In this document: positions 47,598 to 58,860 of the stretch, in pieces
Layout of the letters: each line of letters starts with the position of its first letter
Position numbering within the stretch: the stretch's first letter is position 1
NCBI RefSeq assembly: GCF_901709675.1
Contig: NC_051095.1
Coordinates: forward strand, 18,464,456 to 18,528,455
From: Syngnathus acus
Lineage: Eukaryota; Chordata; Actinopteri; Syngnathiformes; Syngnathidae
Length of the DNA stretch: 64,000 bases
Direction: 5' to 3'
Notes under the pieces: model-generated
Database searches by the model: none
What the model was told of the DNA's origin: nothing
The model's input: the letters and a program-made list of their open reading frames with translations, nothing else
Program-made: the position numbers and the translations under genes

Positions 47598-48260
47598 CCC
47601 ATTCTTATCACAAACACCAAATAGCTCCTTAGATGACTCATGGTAAAATTATTTCATTAGTATTTAAATGTTGCCTGTTCTTCGATGACTGACAAAATTA
47701 TAGCCCAAACTAAACATATGGACTTTCTCTTAATTGTCACATGGTAAAAGTAATGATGTACTATAGCCCATTTAAACACCCAGAAAGGCACAGACCTTCC
47801 CTTAATTGTCACATCATAAAATAATGATTGAATATTATTGCCAAATCTAACACCAAACTAAAGTCGTGTGCCCTTCCCTGTCTGGTACACTAAAATTAAT
47901 GATGGATTTTACAAGGGCTGCTCGATTATGAAAACCCATTCTTATGTCAAACACCAAACAGTCCCTTAGATGACTCATGGTAAAATTATTAAATTATTTA
48001 AATGTTGCCTGTTCTTCAAAGACTGTCAAAACTATACACATGGCCTTTCTCTTAATTGTCACATGATAAAAGTAATGATGGACTGTACTATAGCCCATTC
48101 AAACACCCAGAAAGGCACAGACCTTCCCTTATGTGTCACATCATAAGATAATGATTGAATATTATTGCCAAATCTAACACCAAACTAAAGACGTGCGTCC
48201 TTCCCTGTCTGGTACACTAAAATTAATGATGGATTTTACAAGGGCTGCTCGATTATGAAA
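47598..48260. repeat. Tandem duplication, about 330 bp unit
   Basis: The block starting 'cccattcttat' (47598) and ending 'gggctgctcgattatgaaaa' is repeated from 47935 to about 48260, in direct orientation at 327-337 bp spacing. The two copies differ by scattered substitutions and a small deletion. Each copy ends with 'agggctgctcgattatg', which resembles a hAT-type MITE end; no complete element is visible. Confidence 0.85.
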
Positions 48261-48995
48261 AACATATTAAAAATACTTTTTTGGAAAAGGGCAACCATAG
48301 TTAGTCCCTATTTTGGGGGAGAAGGGTTTCAATATAATTAGCCTGCTCTTTTTGGGTAAAAGCAACATTAAGTTATCTTCTCTTTGAGAAAGTAAAATGA
48401 CACTTTGTCTTTTTAAAAAATTACCTTTTTTTGTGAGGGGGAAGTTCAACAATAAATTGTTTGTTTTTCTTAAAAATAACCCAAAAGACTTAAGTTCTTA
48501 CATCAATAGCTAAAGCAGGGATGGAGAACCCCGGTCCCACGTGACGCATGTCCTGCCTGTTTTACATCCTCCCTTTGTCTTTCAGCTCCTTTATTTTGTC
48601 AAAACTGACTCGTCACAAACCTTTTACAGTCAGGTATCAGGGGCCTTGTGAGCAGGTGACACATGGCCCAGCAAGAGCACCGACTGTCTTCCAGCCGTGC
48701 TTCCTGCCTGGGAAAGTGGTAATGTACCACATCTGTATCTGTGCTAAAAGTGCATTTATTGGCCTTACATTTGTTGCTGTTTATGAGGCATTATCATTCA
48801 ATTCATACGCTTATTTGTGTTTTATTTGGCTTTAACGCACATTGAGCAACGACATGAGTCACTTCAGAGTCGTTAGTCCCTAATGATACATTTCCACCCA
48901 ACGGTACACTGATTTAAATTGCTATAAGTCAAGAAGGTACCAAGGTTATTAAGACAACAATTTACGTGTAAATTTAATATGAAACACAGAAAATA

Positions 48996-49230
48996 GTCTC
49001 TCCAGCATGTCCTGGGTCATCCCCTGGACCTCCTTCTGGTGGGACATGCCCAGAACACCTCACCGGGGAGGCGTCCAGGAAGTATCCTCATCAAACTACC
49101 TCATCTGGCTCCTCTCAACGCAGAGGAGCAGCGGCTCAAATCAGAGTTTCTCCTGGCTGACCGAGTTTGTCACTGTCTCTCTATGGGAGAGCCTGGCCAC
49201 TCTGTGGAGGATACTCATTTCGGCCACTTA
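48996..49230 (-). mobile_element. RTE LINE 3' fragment
   Basis: It matches the C-terminal extension of the LINE at 42280-45237 (compare 'tggtgggacatgcccagaacacct' here, split at 49037-49060, with 42476-42499). It is clearly older, with many substitutions and frameshifts. No tail or target duplication is visible. Confidence 0.8.
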
Positions 49231-50276
49231 TACAATAATAGTTTGTCTTCATTTTAACAAGCTACACAAAAAAATGCAACTAACTTATCGGACATAATGC
49301 CAGAAGCAGAACTTGTCCAGTCTGACATAATAGCTTAAATCTTTTATTTCTTAGTTCAGTGCATCATCAATACTTGTTTGGAGTTTTAGGAAATAAAAGA
49401 TGAAAACAAGTACAACAGTGACAGTTTAATCAATCTGAATTGTTAATATACTGTAAATAAAAACACCAAAGGCATTGGTTGTCGATGTGAAGGGTTGCTG
49501 GCCAGAGGCTGACACGGGGCCCGAGACCAAGGTAGTGATACTTCCTGTCTATCCCTGTCATAATTGTGAGTATAAGTCCAGGCTGCACAGTTGCTTTTGG
49601 CACAAGCCGGCTCCAGATGGGCCACATCGTTACTTCTGCTATCATGAGCAATTATCATGGTGATCTGCACAAAGTCTGACATGTGAACATTTTAATTCGT
49701 CTCCTCACACTCACTGTAGTACATTAAAAAAGCATTACACAATTATTTTTTTTAAAACCTCACATGATTTTTTGTTTTAACCCCGAGCTTAAACTAACAT
49801 GTAACGGATGTACAAATCCAACCTTTTTCTCAATTCATGACGAGCAAAGATTTTCCACGGGGCACGCTCCTAACATAACAGATAAAAGGTCAGCTTTAAG
49901 CAGGAAAGAGGGATTTTTTGCAGCAGCCATAAATATTCATTGCGACTGGCCAAGGTTGCCGGAATAATTTATGGAAATGACGTGATATTCACGAGGTAAG
50001 TGGCGAACGGCCCCCAGGTGGAATGAAAGTGCTCGAGGAGGAAGAATCTGATTTAAGAGCCAATTGGCACAAACATTGGATAACGATACATGCAGAGCAC
50101 TGACCTGTGAGTCAAAATAGGATCATATTTGCATGACCTGAGATGTGACAACCAGATAAAATGTTTCTTGGATACATTCCTATATACAGATATGTGAATG
50201 TGAACAACAGCAACAATGGTCTGTAGCATGAAACTGTATGCTGTAAAAAATTATGCATGTATCAATAAAATACGAT

Positions 50277-50366
50277 GGATGGGTGGATGGGTCTGGATGG
50301 GTGGATGGGTGGATGGGTCTGGATGGGTCTGGATGGGTGGATTGGATGGGTGGATTGGATGGATGA
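50277..50366. repeat. (GGATGGGT)n minisatellite
   Basis: About ten alternating GGATGGGT and CTGGATGG units lie just after 'atcaataaaatacgatgg'. The adjacent Tc1 fragment begins at about 50375. Confidence 0.9.
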
Positions 50367-50374
50367 TGTCAACA

Positions 50375-50870
50375 TCAGCAAGAACAGTAGCAGAATAATG
50401 TGTCCAGAAGTAGTAACATAAACTCCAGGGGTTGAATTCGCGAATGCCATGGTATGGCAACCCAAACCATCACTGATACACCCCCATGCTTCACTCTGGG
50501 CATGCAACAGTCTGGGTGGTATTCTTCTTTGGGGCTTCTCCACACCGTAACTCTCCTGGATGTGGGGAAAACAGTAAAAGTGGACTCATCAGAGAACAGT
50601 ACATATTTCACATTGTCCACTGCCCAAGATTTGCGCTCCTTGCACCATTGAAACCGACGTTTGGCATTGCCACAAAGGTTTGGCTATAACAGCCCGGCCG
50701 CGTATATATACCCTGTGGAGCTCCCGACGGACAGTTCTGGTGGAAACAGGAGAATTGAGTTGCATATTTAATTCTGCTGTGATTTGGGTTGCTGTGGTTT
50801 TATGTTTTTTGGATCCGAAGTGATCATTAAGCCCTACAATGTGAACCAGCCCTTAAGACTCTTTTAGTCT
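50375..50870 (-). pseudogene. Tc1/mariner transposase fragment
   Basis: The clearest open stretch (50390-50620) reads VKYVLFSDESTFTVFPTSRR, VTVWRSPKEEYHPDCCMP and VKHGGVSVMVWVAI. This contains the first catalytic Asp (SDES) of the DDE domain and the W-x-x-I end of that block. Upstream (50621-50830) the same protein continues in decayed form with stops, through a GNAKRRFQWCKERKSWAVD-like segment and a SDPKNIKPQQ linker. The C-terminal DxE half and both inverted ends are missing, so it is an old dead copy. Confidence 0.85.
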
Positions 50871-51148
50871 ACTTGCACGTATTGTGACAGTGATTCATAT
50901 ACAACATTCCTAAACAAAGCAGGGATTGATAGACTTCCTGTAGCAATTTCACTCTCTTGTCTAATGCAGCCTCCATTTGATATCCTCTTCATCCACCTCT
51001 CAAGTTGTTCACTGCAAGTCAATATCCAGCTACAGAAGCTCTGGACAGAAAAGGAAAAAAAAAAACAATCTTCCTGCACATTAAATGGCCAGGGAATCAT
51101 GATGCTTCCTCAGCATTTTCTCCTCTGCTCGTTCTCTTTGACGGAGGA

Positions 51149-51215
51149 GATTGGTCTCTCTCTCTCTCGCTCTCGCGCCGGCTCTCGCTCCGGCTCTCGC
51201 TCGCTCCTCCTCCCT
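51149..51215. repeat. CT-rich simple repeat
   Basis: 'tctctctctctctcgctctcgc' and further (CTCGCTC)n units: low-complexity pyrimidine-rich sequence on the + strand. Confidence 0.85.
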
Positions 51216-51876
51216 CTCAAAAGAAGGGACTTAGATGGTGCAAGGGCAATAGAGTGACATGAAAGCTAGTCTGTGTTTTAGTTATGTAACACAGAACTCA
51301 GTCACCATTATCTTGCCAGCTTTCTTTAAAAAATGAGATCACATTCTCAATGAGGACTAGCATCTTTGCTGCGCTTACAGATACGGAATTGAGGACTTTA
51401 GGCTGTCCCCTGCACGATGACTATCACTGGCAAACCGGGCCTGGAGATGGTGATGCCACACTACTGAAAATGACAGCAGAGTTTCTCAGGAATCAGGTAG
51501 CAGCCAATCACAGTGGCTCACCTGTTTTCTTAGTTTGTTCATGTAACATTCACAAGCTGAGCTGGATTGCTCTTTACCTGAGCCCTGAGCAATGGTGGTC
51601 ATTTTCAGTCGACAACAAGTAGCAAAATGGCCACCCAAATGAGTGAATTTTGTTGCTTAATTCATATTTCACAATGTTATTAGAATATCGTGTTTGGACT
51701 ACTGAAGCTGCAGAGAACATGTTATTGTAAACATTTTGAGTTGACTTACCTACTATACTTCAAGTGGGAGTGGCTTTTTTTCAACAGCGAGAGAGTGTAG
51801 ACAAGCACTAAGGAACACTATACAAACTGCGTTTTCATAGATTGGGATGGAAAAACAATTTTTTGTGTGTCTGAAA

Positions 51877-52304
51877 TAGAGGTGCAGCAATAATTCATTA
51901 GTCGACAACTAATCGACTATCACATTAATCATTTCTTGTTTTTGCGAATTGATGAATTGTTTAGCTACCTTTTTAATTTAAAATTCTCCATCTACGCTGT
52001 TCATATACCATTCTCTGCAGTAAATAGTTCCCGATTTCTGTAGTCCTTCATTGAATCAAAATAAAACACTTGGTTTTAAGTAGAAAAATGATGGTCATAG
52101 TTTTTTGTTTTTTTTAAATGCTATCAACCTAACCAACAACCAAATAATTTATTCTTGTTTTTGATTGTCTGCAGTCAATTTGAAATAACGTCATGTTTTT
52201 GATTAAAGGGGTGGAAATCAAAATATTTTTATCCGATTCGTTGATTAATCGACAATAAGCGACCAATCAGTTGATCATCAAAATAATTGTAAATGGCTGC
52301 CCCA
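51877..52304. mobile_element. hAT-like MITE, 428 bp
   Basis: The left end 'tagaggtgcagcaataatt' pairs with the reverse complement of the right end ('tggggcagccatttac'). 'gtcgacaactaatcgac' near the left is mirrored by 'gattaatcgacaataagcgac' near the right. Perfect 8 bp flanks GTCTGAAA (51869-51876 and 52305-52312) support a hAT origin. There is no coding content. Confidence 0.8.
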
Positions 52305-53447
52305 GTCTGAAACATATTATCTATTGCAAACTTTATTTGCTTATTACTGATTGCAAATGTGCCTCCTGTTTACATTGTTACATTGTGTCCCCGTGACCGA
52401 TGCAAGAAGAAAGTGACATCCCGTGGCTTTAATACATTTTGACACACTTAGAACACTCATCATATCGTTTACAAACCTATCACCCAATTGGAACCAGAAA
52501 AGGCTAACTACAGGTATGGAAATAATTTCAAACCAAATGTTTTATTTAAAAGGAAACATTAAAATCCTCACTGTTGGTGACTCGGGGGCTCTGGTAGAAC
52601 CATCGCTGTGTTAATTTGCTGGCACTGCTGTGCCAACAGCGAGGAGACATGCTAAAGCAACAGGGCTCCTGCACGCCTTGATTGAAACGACCGCTATCAG
52701 TGTCGCCTCACTGCAAAAACATGCACGTACAAACAATGTGAAATCAATTACCAGCTTTCCAAAGAGTTGTTCTGCCTTCATACTCTCGGGGAAAAAATAC
52801 TCTGTATGTACGTAAGTACAAGTACAGATTATTGTGTTAAACATGGCGCTGGTAAAGGTATGACATAAAGTACATGTGCTGAAATGTGCTAAGTACAAAA
52901 GTAGAAATAATTTTTTGTCAACTACAATATCTGTTTAGATAAATTGCCACAATAAAAATAAAACGAAAAAAAGTATTTTTCAGCGAGCATGAGACAGCGT
53001 TGGCTCAAGCTTTTATGCTACCAATTGTAAATAGATAAACAAAAAATGATGCATAACTAAAATTGTACCTTTCTACCAGAAAATTATGTTTTTAGGCTGG
53101 CATGAGCTACGACACATTCACCACAATTATTATGTAGTCAAAATCATCTTGCCTCACCCAATCTGTTGTCAACGCCATGCCTTGTCAAGTCAATTGTATT
53201 TATGCTGAAACAGTTCCACAACAAATATTATCTGAAGGGACTTTACACATCGACAGGTCAACAACAACACTCCTCGTATATTAGAAAACACCAACTAAAC
53301 CCCAAATAGCAAGCACTTGGCAACAGAGGCAAGGAGAAAAATAAAACTCTCGCAGAAAAAAAAACGCAAACAGAACCCATGCTCTGTGGGGTGACCGTCT
53401 GTTTCAGCGGGTTGTGTTAAGATGGAGAGACATACAGCGACAGCGAC

Positions 53448-53965
53448 AGAGGGTAGACAGAGAGAAAAACTTGACAGTGTTGAGTGACTGAAGGTGGAAA
53501 GCTAGAATAATAACCACAACGACGGACGTTTTGAAAAACAGTAATAGTCACATAATGGCTACAATTGTTGCTGAATTGTTTTCTTTTTCCACCTTATACA
53601 ACTCCAGGATCTTAATCATAGTAAACGATTTCTCTCTACTTTCACCTCTTCACCACCACGCTCTCCTTTTCATCTAATTGTAGTAGAAAGTGCAAATTAT
53701 CAAGAGAGGGTAGACATGACAGAAGTGTTGAGTGACTGAAGGTGGAAAGCAAGACTAATGACCACAGCGACAGACGTTTTGAAAAAAATATATAGTCACA
53801 TAATGGGTACAATTGTCATGCAGCATGTTCTTCCATGTTGCTGAATTGTTTTTTTTCACCTTATACAAATCCAGGATCTTAATCAAAGTAAACTTTTTAT
53901 CTCTCTACTTTCACCTCTTCATCACCACGCTCTCCTTTTCACCTAATTGCAGTAGAAAGTACAAA
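53448..53965. repeat. Tandem duplication, 257 bp unit
   Basis: 'agagggtagacag...' at 53448 recurs at 53705 with the whole following block ('gttgagtgactgaaggtgga', 'aatccaggatcttaatca'). The second copy carries an insertion near 53818. No coding potential was seen. Confidence 0.85.
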
Positions 53966-54172
53966 TGATCAAATTTAGGAAGGGAAAAGGTCGTCCGGAA
54001 AATAAATATAATCAAGTGAAGTATAGATAACAAAAAAATAAAGTACTTAAAGTATTTGTATATTTTTTTACTTTCCACACCTGCCTGCGCAGGTGCCTTA
54101 TTTGTCTGCTTTATATTTTTGTGGGCAAATTTGCTTATTTATGCCTAAGCAGTTTTTCTGTGTACTTCGCAG

Positions 54173-54298
54173 GCATGCACCTTTTTGGCCTCAATTGGCA
54201 GCTGCAGGAGTTGGACAGCCAGCCAGCATTTGAAAATGGCGGCGTCGGAAAGGCCGGCCCCACACTGTCTAGCGCCGTCACGTCCCTTGCCGCAGACG
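54173..54298 (+). CDS. tenm3: Teneurin-3 exon: membrane-exit segment
   Basis: Internal exon of 126 bp, phase 1 at both ends (so its removal would keep the frame), with acceptor at 54171-54172 and donor GTGAGG at 54299. It encodes MHLFGLNWQLQELDSQ, then PAFENGGVGKAGPTLSSAV and TSLAAD, with split Gly codons at both junctions. MHLFGLNWQLQ is an almost invariant teneurin signature: the end of the transmembrane helix and first extracellular residues. The downstream part is a Ser/Thr/Gly-rich, poorly conserved linker. FENG after the signature again fits teneurin-3. The residue before Met-His is Gly here, formed across the splice junction, where Ala is usual. Confidence 0.96.
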
Positions 54299-54784
54299 GT
54301 GAGGAAAACTAATTTTTCTTTTCTTTTATGCATATATGTTTTAATGTGAGCTATCGTCCTTAATAATAGTGTTCCGCTTTTACCGAAATGATAAACAATT
54401 ACTTTCTCATTGTGCTCTGTGGCATCTACGTGAGGTTAGATAATCGCATGATCGAGCATGAAAGTAGTAAAAAGAAATCGTTATTGGAGCCCTACTAAAG
54501 CACTTGTATTAAAAGTTAAAACCGTAGGGGGGGGGGGGTGACTTGGACGGATGGGACGTGTGAAATACTAATAGCCAACAAGGAGGGCATGGGGCTGGGT
54601 TGGACGGGATTGAATGGATGGGACCTGGTAGACATCACGCTATAAAAATTTAGCAACTGGGGCGGGTGGTGTAGTGGCTCGGTCGTCACCCTGTTCAAAC
54701 GGCTCGAAAATGCACCGGCCACTCGAGCATTTTCTTAAAATATCTAATGGCCTCCACCCATAGTTTAAACTCATCTTACAACAT

Positions 54785-55147
54785 CCATCCATCCTTTTTC
54801 TGAACCGCTTAGTCCCCACGGGGGTCGCGGGTGTGCTGGAGCCTATCCCAGCCGTCAACGGGCAGTAGGCGGGGGACGCCCTGAACCGGTTGCCAGCCAA
54901 TCGCAGGGCACACAGAGACAAACAACCATTTGCACTCGCACTCACACCTAGGGACAATTTGGAGCGCTCAATCAGCCTACCAATCATGTTTTTGGGATGT
55001 GGGAGGAAACCGGAGTGCCCGGAGAAAACCCACGCGAGCCCGGGGAGAACATGCAAACTCCACACAGGGAGGGCCGGAGGTGGAATCAAACCCGCACCCT
55101 CAAAACTGTGAGGCGGACGTGCTACCCAGTGCCCCACCGAGCCGCCT
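54785..55147 (-). repeat. Complete tRNA-derived SINE with GATG tail
   Basis: It is flanked by a 14 bp target duplication TCATCTTACAACAT (54771-54784 and 55148-55161). On the minus strand it starts 'aaggcggctcggtggggc', has box-A-like 'tgggtagcacgtccgcc' and box-B-like 'gggtttgattcc' in the first 70 bases, then a roughly 250 bp body ('gtgtggagtttgcatgttct', 'tgggataggctccagcac'). It ends 'agcggttcagaaaaaggatggatggatg' (split at 54785-54812). The tail resembles the end of the RTE LINE at 42280-42320, suggesting the SINE is mobilised by that LINE class. Other fragments are at 1-48 and 46008-46100. Confidence 0.9.
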
Positions 55148-56526
55148 TCATCTTACAACATTAAAACCAAATGGCTTATATATTGTTTGATTTTAAAAAA
55201 GACATCAGAGGTGCGCATGCATTTGTGGAAACGTCCTCAATTATAACCTTATAACTTTGAAAACCAAACAAGATAACAACAATATATACTGATGAATAGT
55301 ATCACATTCTGACATCGGCTACCTACAATGTGGTAACATTCTATATTCATCAGCAAGTAGGTGGCCATTTTGCTTCACCTTTAACACTTAACACCTCCCA
55401 AAAAAAAAAAAAAAACGCTAACATCAGTGCAGCATTGGAACGTGCAAAACAATGCATAACACTGGCCTGTTGAACCCCGGCTACGTTTAAATCCTCATAA
55501 GCGCTAATGAATATGACATGGGGAAGCTTGTGGGCTCTTTAAAAGGTGATTAATAGCCGCCCGTTATTCTCCCTAGAGGTTACACTTGGCTCCCAGTCTC
55601 GCCTCTGACTAGAGTTAAAGTGACAGCCAATGGCCTTTAAATGCAAACACTGAAGCAACACAAGTAGTGTCTGGGTGCAAACACACGGTCCAAATGCATA
55701 CGCACACACGAACACAGACCCACAGACAGCGACAGTACGGTATGCTAAATATTCTCTCCAATGTAAACAGTATATTACAATTGTTAAGTGAAAGTGCCAT
55801 CTAAAACTAAATGAAATGGGACTATGATGGTGATATGTGGCAAGTGTATCTGCTTGGAGAACACACACACCATTATAGGACATCCATACCTCAGTGTCTA
55901 CTTAGAATAACAAGACAGTTAGTGGGGAATGCTGGGAAACAGCAAGAAAAGAGGCAGACTGAGCAGAGCAAAGAAGTGGCATGGCGTCAAGGCATAAATA
56001 TGGTCACATAAAAATGTGGAACGACCATACATCTGTCTAAAAGAGAAAAATGAAATATTAAAGTGAAATGAATAGAGCTCCCTGTTACATAAACAAGAAT
56101 TCACAAGACAATGGTGAGTGACCAAAACTACTTTAATGCTAATCATCATTTAAGACACATTCTCTTCATAACAAAAGATTATCTGTAATAATGTGCAGGA
56201 AATTTACAAAACAGCATACTGTGCTACTATTTTGGCAAGCAAGCGGTGAGCAAGTTATTCTCTCTGTAGACTCTTAAGTCCGTGGGAAAATATAAACAGC
56301 AACTTCCACAATTCTCAGAAACTGTTTTGGTTCTGAATTAGGGGTTGCACGAGTTGACACTTTGTTGAAAGACTTGAAACATGACGACGTAAAGTGGTTG
56401 TGATGACAGCACTGATACCATTTCAGTACAGTACTATAATTTAAAAGAAGTTAAAGTAGGAAGTGATGCTTTGTAATAATCTATATTCACAAAAAGCTAA
56501 CAGCTCATACAGCTCATACACTGGAT

Positions 56527-56895
56527 TTAGACAGAACATAGACCTCGAAACACAAGAGCGTTGACATTAGCTAGGTGAAGGTTCACTCGCTGTCGCGTGA
56601 TGGTATTTCCAGAAAAAAAACCAAATCCTCTTGCTTGGTGTGCTTGCCACCGAGATAGGTAATGTTTGCACAATTTGGTCAAATGGGGAAATCTGTCCTC
56701 GTTTTGGACCCGCCTCAGGAAATCTTCATGCGTGATGGGAATTTGTAGTGTTTTCAAGTAATCACAGAACTCTTCATGTGCAGTGGAATAATTTGATGCT
56801 GTCCTTCCTCTTTGATATATTTCACTGACAACTTCAGGCGATAATGGCCCTGCAGGTCTGCTTGCCAACACTGGGGACATCATTACATTAAACAT
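56527..56895 (-). pseudogene. hAT transposase C-terminal (dimerisation) fragment
   Basis: A 122-residue open frame whose second half reads NEDRFPHLTKLCKHYLSRWQ and GNTITRQRVNLHLANVNALVF. This is the hAT C-terminal dimerisation layout (W/ED-x-FP-x-L-x-x-L-x-x-x-YL ... S-E-R-x-F-S-x-AG-N-x-x-x-x-x-R-x-x-L-x-x-x-x-x-x-x-LxF). The central SSERVFS block is corrupted to HQARGFGFFS, so it is decayed. The N-terminal 60 residues are not recognisable. A possible hAT end 'ttaggggttgcacgag' lies downstream at 56339-56354, but no partner end was found. Confidence 0.65.
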
Positions 56896-57437
56896 CTTTT
56901 ATCCGGTAACTAAACTCAGACCTTCAAAATAAAAACATCGAACAACTGTTCAAAATCCTTATCCAGCCTGTCCCCAACTCCCTTTACTAATTCTCCCTTA
57001 CTTACCAAATCGGTGCATTCAGAAACAGAAGACAATTTGAATCAGGTTCTGCTTATCGAGGCTTGTCTGGTGGACGTAAGGGACGACAAGCTCAAGGGTT
57101 TTCCACGGTATATTTAGTAGGACAGTTGTGATGCTGGCCCCGGGGGCATTACAGGGGCCATACATGATCCATTAATGTGTGCAGAATATGTGACAACAGA
57201 AAAAAAGCAGACTGGCCTGGCTATCCGTGCAGGTAATTCTTTATGTGAAAGCCGACCGGTGTGGAAACCTTGACCACTCAGTCATGGCATGGCCAGGCGT
57301 CTGGCAGAGGCAATTTTTCCGGCCAGTCGTGACATGGCCAGGCAACCCGCACGGCGGTCCAGGCAACCCAGCTGCAACATACACAGGGTCCAACTGCAAT
57401 TGCACAGCGTGAGCAGCTGGAACAAGGGATAACTGTT

Positions 57438-57606
57438 GTGGCACAGGAAATGTGGCCTTGAGTTACCACAGTGCTGAAAAACTGTGACCTTGAGTTTTTG
57501 TGCGACAGGAACTGGGGCTGTAAGTTGCCACGGCACAGGAACTGAGACTTTACATTGTCATTGTGCAAGAACTGGGGCCTTGAGTTGCAACGGTGCAAAA
57601 ACTCAG
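57438..57606. repeat. Degenerate minisatellite, about 36 bp unit
   Basis: Four to five units of the type 'cacaggaactggggccttga' + 'gttgccacggtg' (near 57440, 57474, 57505, 57535 and 57565) with substitutions. Open minus-strand frames across it are repeat-derived. Confidence 0.7.
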
Positions 57607-58158
57607 GCCAGCAACTGCTGAGGAGCAAGAACGGGAGGGAACCTTTGGCTGTTGAGCAACAGACATGATCAACAAGACACCAAAGGCTTAACTGATTGGT
57701 AGTTACCAGTTGGTAGATCAAGCTGATCAGAACAGGTGGAATGTGGAAACAAAAACTTAATGAAAAAGACAAAGGACACAGGGAAAACGTGAAAAAAAAA
57801 AACATGAAACAAATCCAAATTCAATAAATACAAAACCAACAAAAACATGTCTTTACAGATGGACTAATTTCATATTGCATATTTATCAGTTGCTGTAAAC
57901 AGCTCTGCCTCCCCCTCAAGCTAAAAACATGTCAATATAATCTTCTGAACGTGATTGTGGAGTAGTAGTCAATAAATCAACCAATCTGTATAACCCTTAC
58001 TCTGAGGTTTGGAAAGGTACAGGTCGCTTATAAGACCACCCTTCACCCAGCACTTCACACATCAATTGAGCTGATACTGCTAATTTAGACTAGAAATTGC
58101 GTGTTCTCTGAATCTTTACAAAAGTAACAATAACAACTATTCTGTTTCTGTCACCCAG

Positions 58159-58373
58159 GAAGGACAAGCGTTCTCCACCAGGAGAACAACTCTGTGGACA
58201 CGGGACCTGTGGATGTAGGAAAGAGTGTGGGCCAAAGCGTTCCGCCAGGAGTGTTCTGGCGTTCCCAGCTCAGCGTGGATAAGCCACACTTTCTCAAATT
58301 CAACATTTCTGTGCAGAAGAACGCCCTGATAGGTGTATATGGGCGCAAGGGTCTTGCACCGTCTCACACGCAG
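58159..58373 (+). CDS. tenm3: Teneurin-3 exon: first extracellular stalk segment
   Basis: Internal exon of 215 bp with acceptor at 58157-58158 after a good pyrimidine tract and donor GTGAGG at 58374. It enters in phase 1 and leaves in phase 0. The 71 whole codons read [60 protein letters not shown] and [11 protein letters not shown]. PPGxFWRSQL, [22 protein letters not shown] and PPSHTQ are teneurin hallmarks, and this combination is nearly that of teneurin-3. Two N-glycosylation sequons are visible (NNS, NIS). The next exon should begin with the YDFVELLDG segment, then the EGF-like repeats, and is not in the window. Confidence 0.96.
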
Positions 58374-58724
58374 GTGAGGACATCAGCTTTTACTTTGTTA
58401 CAGTATGTTTATGGTGTAAATTGGTTAGGGGTTGGCTTATAGGCTACTAATCAGCTAATTACGACCATGGCATCAAAATTGCAGTTCAGCGGGTACAGGC
58501 TCTTTAACACTACACTTACACACACAGTGTGGCGTGAATTAATTGTGTATGGGCTGATGCTGTGCAATTCTGTGACGCAAATGCCAATTTGAAAAATGCT
58601 CAATTTAGGCGCAGCATGCTGCAATAACATCTAATAGGAGAGATGATAGCAAAGTGATTTCTGAGTGACAACAGTGAGCGATTTCGGTTTAAATGTTTGA
58701 TGGTTAGGAGGTTAAGAGTGAGTC

Positions 58725-58860
58725 ATAGGAGGTTCAGTTTAGGGCTTAGCGGGTTAAGTTTAGTTATTAGGGTTTAAAGTGTTAGGTCAGTGGTTGAAGT
58801 GAGATGTATGGCTAAAACTCTGGTTAGTTATTCAAGGCACAGTTAGGGTGGGAGCGTTAC
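58725..58860. repeat. Short TTAGGG-type degenerate tract
   Basis: 'gttattagggtttaaagtgt' and nearby GGTTAGG/GGTTAAG units on the + strand. It resembles the arrays of 28.3-31.6 kb but is sparser. Similar sparse tracts recur at 59375-59430, 61020-61090 and 62720-62950. Confidence 0.5.

Larger units (their letters stand above)
39139..54172 (+). other. tenm3: tenm3 intron, 15034 bp, phase 1
   Basis: The donor is GTCAGT (weaker than the others) at 39139 and the acceptor AG is at 54171-54172 after a T-rich tract. It carries the densest set of mobile elements in the window, including the RTE LINE, the second hAT copy and the Tigger-like element with a transposase start. Stretches where I see nothing definite are 39145-40425, 41455-41890, 47015-47590, 48600-48990, 49240-50270, 50880-51140, 51220-51870, 52310-53170 and 53970-54150. 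Confidence 0.85.
54299..58158 (+). other. tenm3: tenm3 intron, 3860 bp, phase 1
   Basis: It runs from donor GTGAGG at 54299 to acceptor AG at 58157-58158. It contains the complete SINE, a decayed hAT transposase end and a minisatellite. A G11 run lies at 54527-54537. Nothing recognisable was seen in 54310-54780, 55165-56330, 56900-57430 and 57610-58140. Confidence 0.85.

Noticed and set aside
48514-48600. 'gcagggatggagaaccccgg' resembling a dispersed fish repeat
   Set aside because: It is too short and lacks a second end or target duplication, so it is not listed as an element.
53178-53400. 'gtcaagtcaattgtatttat' start of another LINE/SINE 3' end
   Set aside because: The resemblance to the repeat at 30062 is limited to the first 30 bases, which is insufficient to define a copy.
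57278-57805. 175-residue minus-strand frame with Phe/Leu/Ser-rich N-terminus
   Set aside because: It runs across a degenerate minisatellite and poly-T; there is no domain and no splice support.
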